A stretch of 8,537 nt of DNA from Thiomonas sp. (GTDB lineage: Bacteria > Pseudomonadota > Gammaproteobacteria > Burkholderiales > Burkholderiaceae): NCBI GenBank assembly GCA_027443745.1, contig DAIAZB010000398.1:1-8537 (forward strand), read 5' to 3'. This document shows, one piece after another, positions 6,758 to 8,537 of this stretch (the first letter of the stretch is position 1; each line of letters begins with the position of its first letter). Below the pieces are notes generated by a model. It made no database searches, was not told the origin of the DNA, and saw nothing but the letters and a program-made list of their open reading frames with translations. The position numbers and the translations under genes are program-made.

Positions 6758-7972
6758 ATGATGGGTATGTCCGACTTAATCCGCTTGCGGAACGGGATAA
6801 AAGTTCAAAATACGTTTTCTGCCAGCGAGTATGCCGCCCGCATTGGCAAGCTTCGCCAGTACATGTCTGAGAACAACATTGACGCCGTGTTGTTCACCTC
6901 GTACCACAACATCAATTTCTACAGCGATTTTCTCTACTGCTCTTTTGGTCGCTTTTATGGACTCGCTGTCACGCATGACCAGACAACCATCATTGCCGCG
7001 AATATCGATGGCGGCCAGCCATGGCGCAAAGGCGTCGCTGACGACGTACTGACCTACACCGACTGGCAGCGCGGCAACTACTTTCGAGCCGTGCAAGCGT
7101 GCATTGCCGACAAGGGCCGCGTCGGCATCGAGTTCGATCACCTGCCGATCGAGCGACTCAACATGTTGAAGGCTTCGCTTCCGAATGTGGAATTTGTGGA
7201 TATCGCCCACGCCTGCATGAAGATGCGCATGGTCAAGACGCCCGAGGAAATCGACTTCATCGCCAATGGCGCCCAAGTCTGTGATATCGGCGGCGCGGCT
7301 CTCGTCGCCGCCGTCAAGGAGGGCGTGCCGGAATACGAGGTAGCGCTCGCCTCAACGCAAGCCATGGTGCGCGAAATTGCACGACGTTATCCCCATACCG
7401 AACTGATGGACACCTGGACCTGGTTTCAGTCTGGGATCAACACGGACGGCGCCCATAACCCCGTGACCACGCGCAGAGTGCAAAAGGGTGACATTCTCAG
7501 CCTGAATTGCTTCTCGATGATCTCCGGGTATTACACCGCTTTGGAGCGCACCCTATTCCTGGACCACGCATCCGACGCCCACCTGCACGCGTGGGAGGTG
7601 AACTGCAAAGTGCACGATGAAGGCAAGAAGCTCCTTAAGCCCGGGGCGCGCTGCAGCGACATCGCAGCTGAGTTGAACCGAATTTTCGTCGAACATAACT
7701 TGCTCCAATACCGGACCTTTGGCTACGGCCACTCATTTGGCACATTGAGCCACTACTACGGTCGGGAAGCCGGGCTCGAGCTGCGCGAGGACATCGACAC
7801 CATCCTGGAGCCCGGCATGGTGATCTCGATGGAACCCATGATCATGCTGCCAGAAGGTGTGCCCGGCGCTGGCGGCTACCGCGAGCATGACATCCTTGTC
7901 ATCACCGAGGACGGTAACCGCAACCTCACGGCTTTCCCATACGGTCCAGAGCACAACGTCATTCGTACTTGA
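6758..7972 (+). CDS. Creatinase (creatine amidinohydrolase)
   Basis: Creatinase (EC 3.5.3.3) hydrolyses creatine to sarcosine and urea in the cytosol as a homodimer. The protein is 404 aa against 403 in the Pseudomonas putida enzyme and is strikingly similar along its length by memory of that sequence, including SYHNINFYSDFLYCSFGR (48-65), MDTWTWFQSGINTDGAHNPV (217-236) and FGYGHSFGTLSHYYGREAGL (321-340). Numbering is shifted by one: H233, E263, E359, R65, R336 and F63 match the known active-site residues H232, E262, E358, R64, R335 and F62. It has the N-terminal creatinase domain and the C-terminal 'pita-bread' fold shared with aminopeptidase P but, as known for creatinase, works without metal. 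The start at 6758 has GGAG at 6746-6749, 8 nt upstream; ATGs at 6761 and 6767 are alternatives. The product sarcosine feeds the sox operon of the same window. No gene symbol is certain. Confidence 0.96.
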   Translation: MMGMSDLIRLRNGIKVQNTFSASEYAARIGKLRQYMSENNIDAVLFTSYHNINFYSDFLYCSFGRFYGLAVTHDQTTIIAANIDGGQPWRKGVADDVLTYTDWQRGNYFRAVQACIADKGRVGIEFDHLPIERLNMLKASLPNVEFVDIAHACMKMRMVKTPEEIDFIANGAQVCDIGGAALVAAVKEGVPEYEVALASTQAMVREIARRYPHTELMDTWTWFQSGINTDGAHNPVTTRRVQKGDILSLNCFSMISGYYTALERTLFLDHASDAHLHAWEVNCKVHDEGKKLLKPGARCSDIAAELNRIFVEHNLLQYRTFGYGHSFGTLSHYYGREAGLELREDIDTILEPGMVISMEPMIMLPEGVPGAGGYREHDILVITEDGNRNLTAFPYGPEHNVIRT

Positions 7973-8039
7973 TTTCATGCCAAGCATTTAAATCATTAGA
8001 GCCAGTACGACGATTCAATACGAACGAGGAGACATGAAC
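7973..8039 (+). promoter_or_regulatory. Short leader between creatinase and transporter with ribosome-binding site
   Basis: The 67-bp gap has no terminator with a T-run, so creatinase and the transporter may share a transcript. A small dyad, ATGC (7977-7980) and GCAT (7984-7987), can be flanked by ATTT (7972-7975) and AAAT (7990-7993) to give a weak imperfect hairpin. GAGGAG at 8026-8031 is 2 nt before the ATG at 8034 but 8 nt before the ATG at 8040, which favours 8040 as the start. Confidence 0.5.
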
Positions 8040-8537
8040 ATGAGTAACAGCAAGCCGATCGGAGAGCAAGCCATAGATTTGGGTACCGAATCCTGGCGAG
8101 ATGCGCAATCGTCAACAACAAAAAATATTTCACATATTAATCGTGGCCTGCTGAGAAAGGCTGCCGCAGCGAGTTTTGTCGGGAATTTCGTTGAATGGTT
8201 TGATTACGCCTCATACGGTTATCTGGCAACAATTATAGCTGTTGTCTTTTTTCCAAATGTATCACCCACCAATGCCTTGATTGCAACATTCGGTGTTTTT
8301 GCTATTTCATTCATCATAAGACCCCTTGGTGGCATTGTTTGGGGCCATTTCGGCGACAAAATTGGCCGTCGCGCGGCCTTGTCTCTTTCAATTCTCATCA
8401 TGTCCGCCGCGACATTTCTCATCGCATTTTTGCCAACCTACAATCAGGTTGGGTTATGGGCACCATTGCTCTTATTACTTGTCAGAGTGATTCAAGGATT
8501 CTCGGCATCGGGGGAATACGCGGGCGCATCCGCGTTT
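8040..8537 (+). CDS. MFS metabolite:H+ symporter, ProP-like, 3'-truncated by window edge
   Basis: This is the N-terminal 166 residues of an inner-membrane major facilitator transporter of the metabolite:H+ symporter group (ProP, KgtP, CitA, ShiA relatives). Seen: a hydrophilic N-terminus of about 40 residues; GNFVEWFDYASYGYLA (48-63) opening TM1, a hallmark of this group; TM2 (about 79-101); the MFS loop motif in RPLGGIVWGHFGDKIGRR (94-111); TM3 (about 113-131); TM4 with RVIQGFSASGEYAGAS (149-164). Full-length relatives have 12 TM helices and about 430-550 aa, so most of the protein lies outside the window. Location after creatinase suggests import of creatine, creatinine, sarcosine or betaine, but the sequence does not decide the substrate. 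The start at 8040 is chosen from ribosome-binding-site spacing. Bases 8041-8520 count at about 46% G+C, well below the neighbours, with rare codons such as ATA, AGA and TTA. Confidence 0.88.
   Translation, partial: MSNSKPIGEQAIDLGTESWRDAQSSTTKNISHINRGLLRKAAAASFVGNFVEWFDYASYGYLATIIAVVFFPNVSPTNALIATFGVFAISFIIRPLGGIVWGHFGDKIGRRAALSLSILIMSAATFLIAFLPTYNQVGLWAPLLLLLVRVIQGFSASGEYAGASAF

Noticed and set aside
1..8537. CRISPR arrays, tRNA or rRNA genes, insertion sequences, phage or toxin-antitoxin genes
   Set aside because: No regularly spaced direct repeats, cloverleaf or rRNA-like sequence, transposase-like protein or terminal inverted repeats were seen.

Overview
The window is a gene-dense bacterial segment with every recognised gene on the + strand. 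It reads as a creatine and sarcosine breakdown module tied to folate one-carbon metabolism. Most genes are G+C-rich (60-bp samples within genes count at 63-67%). The tetrameric sarcosine oxidase genes, a PurU-type hydrolase and an AraC regulator with a glutamine-amidotransferase-like domain suggest a proteobacterium, probably of the Burkholderiales type. The taxonomic guess is inference from gene content and composition only.

Region 1 (1-4843) is a compact operon. It holds soxA (sarcosine oxidase alpha, 5' end outside the window), soxG (gamma), a FolB-like dihydroneopterin aldolase and purU (10-formyltetrahydrofolate hydrolase). The genes overlap by 8, 4 and about 20 bp, which suggests translational coupling. 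The beta and delta subunit genes (soxB, soxD) are expected just upstream but are not visible. Region 2 (4844-5596) has no convincing gene. It contains several short inverted repeats and presumably the regulator's promoter. Region 3 (5597-6571) encodes a GATase1-like/AraC-family activator of the GbdR/SouR/CdhR kind. Region 4 (6572-6757) is a short intergenic region with a weak terminator-like hairpin and a dyad. Region 5 (6758-7972) encodes creatinase, with all the active-site residues I know for this enzyme in place. Region 6 (8040 to the window end) is the N-terminal part of an MFS metabolite:H+ symporter of the ProP type, with clearly lower G+C than its neighbours.

Inferred pathway: the transporter may import creatine, sarcosine or a related compound. 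Creatinase splits creatine into sarcosine and urea. Sarcosine oxidase converts sarcosine to glycine and passes the methyl carbon to tetrahydrofolate as 5,10-methylene-THF. After oxidation to 10-formyl-THF, PurU releases formate and regenerates THF. The FolB-like protein may support the folate pool. The regulator between the two blocks probably senses one of the pathway's methylated amines. No creatininase, urease, folD, glyA or formate dehydrogenase gene lies in the window.
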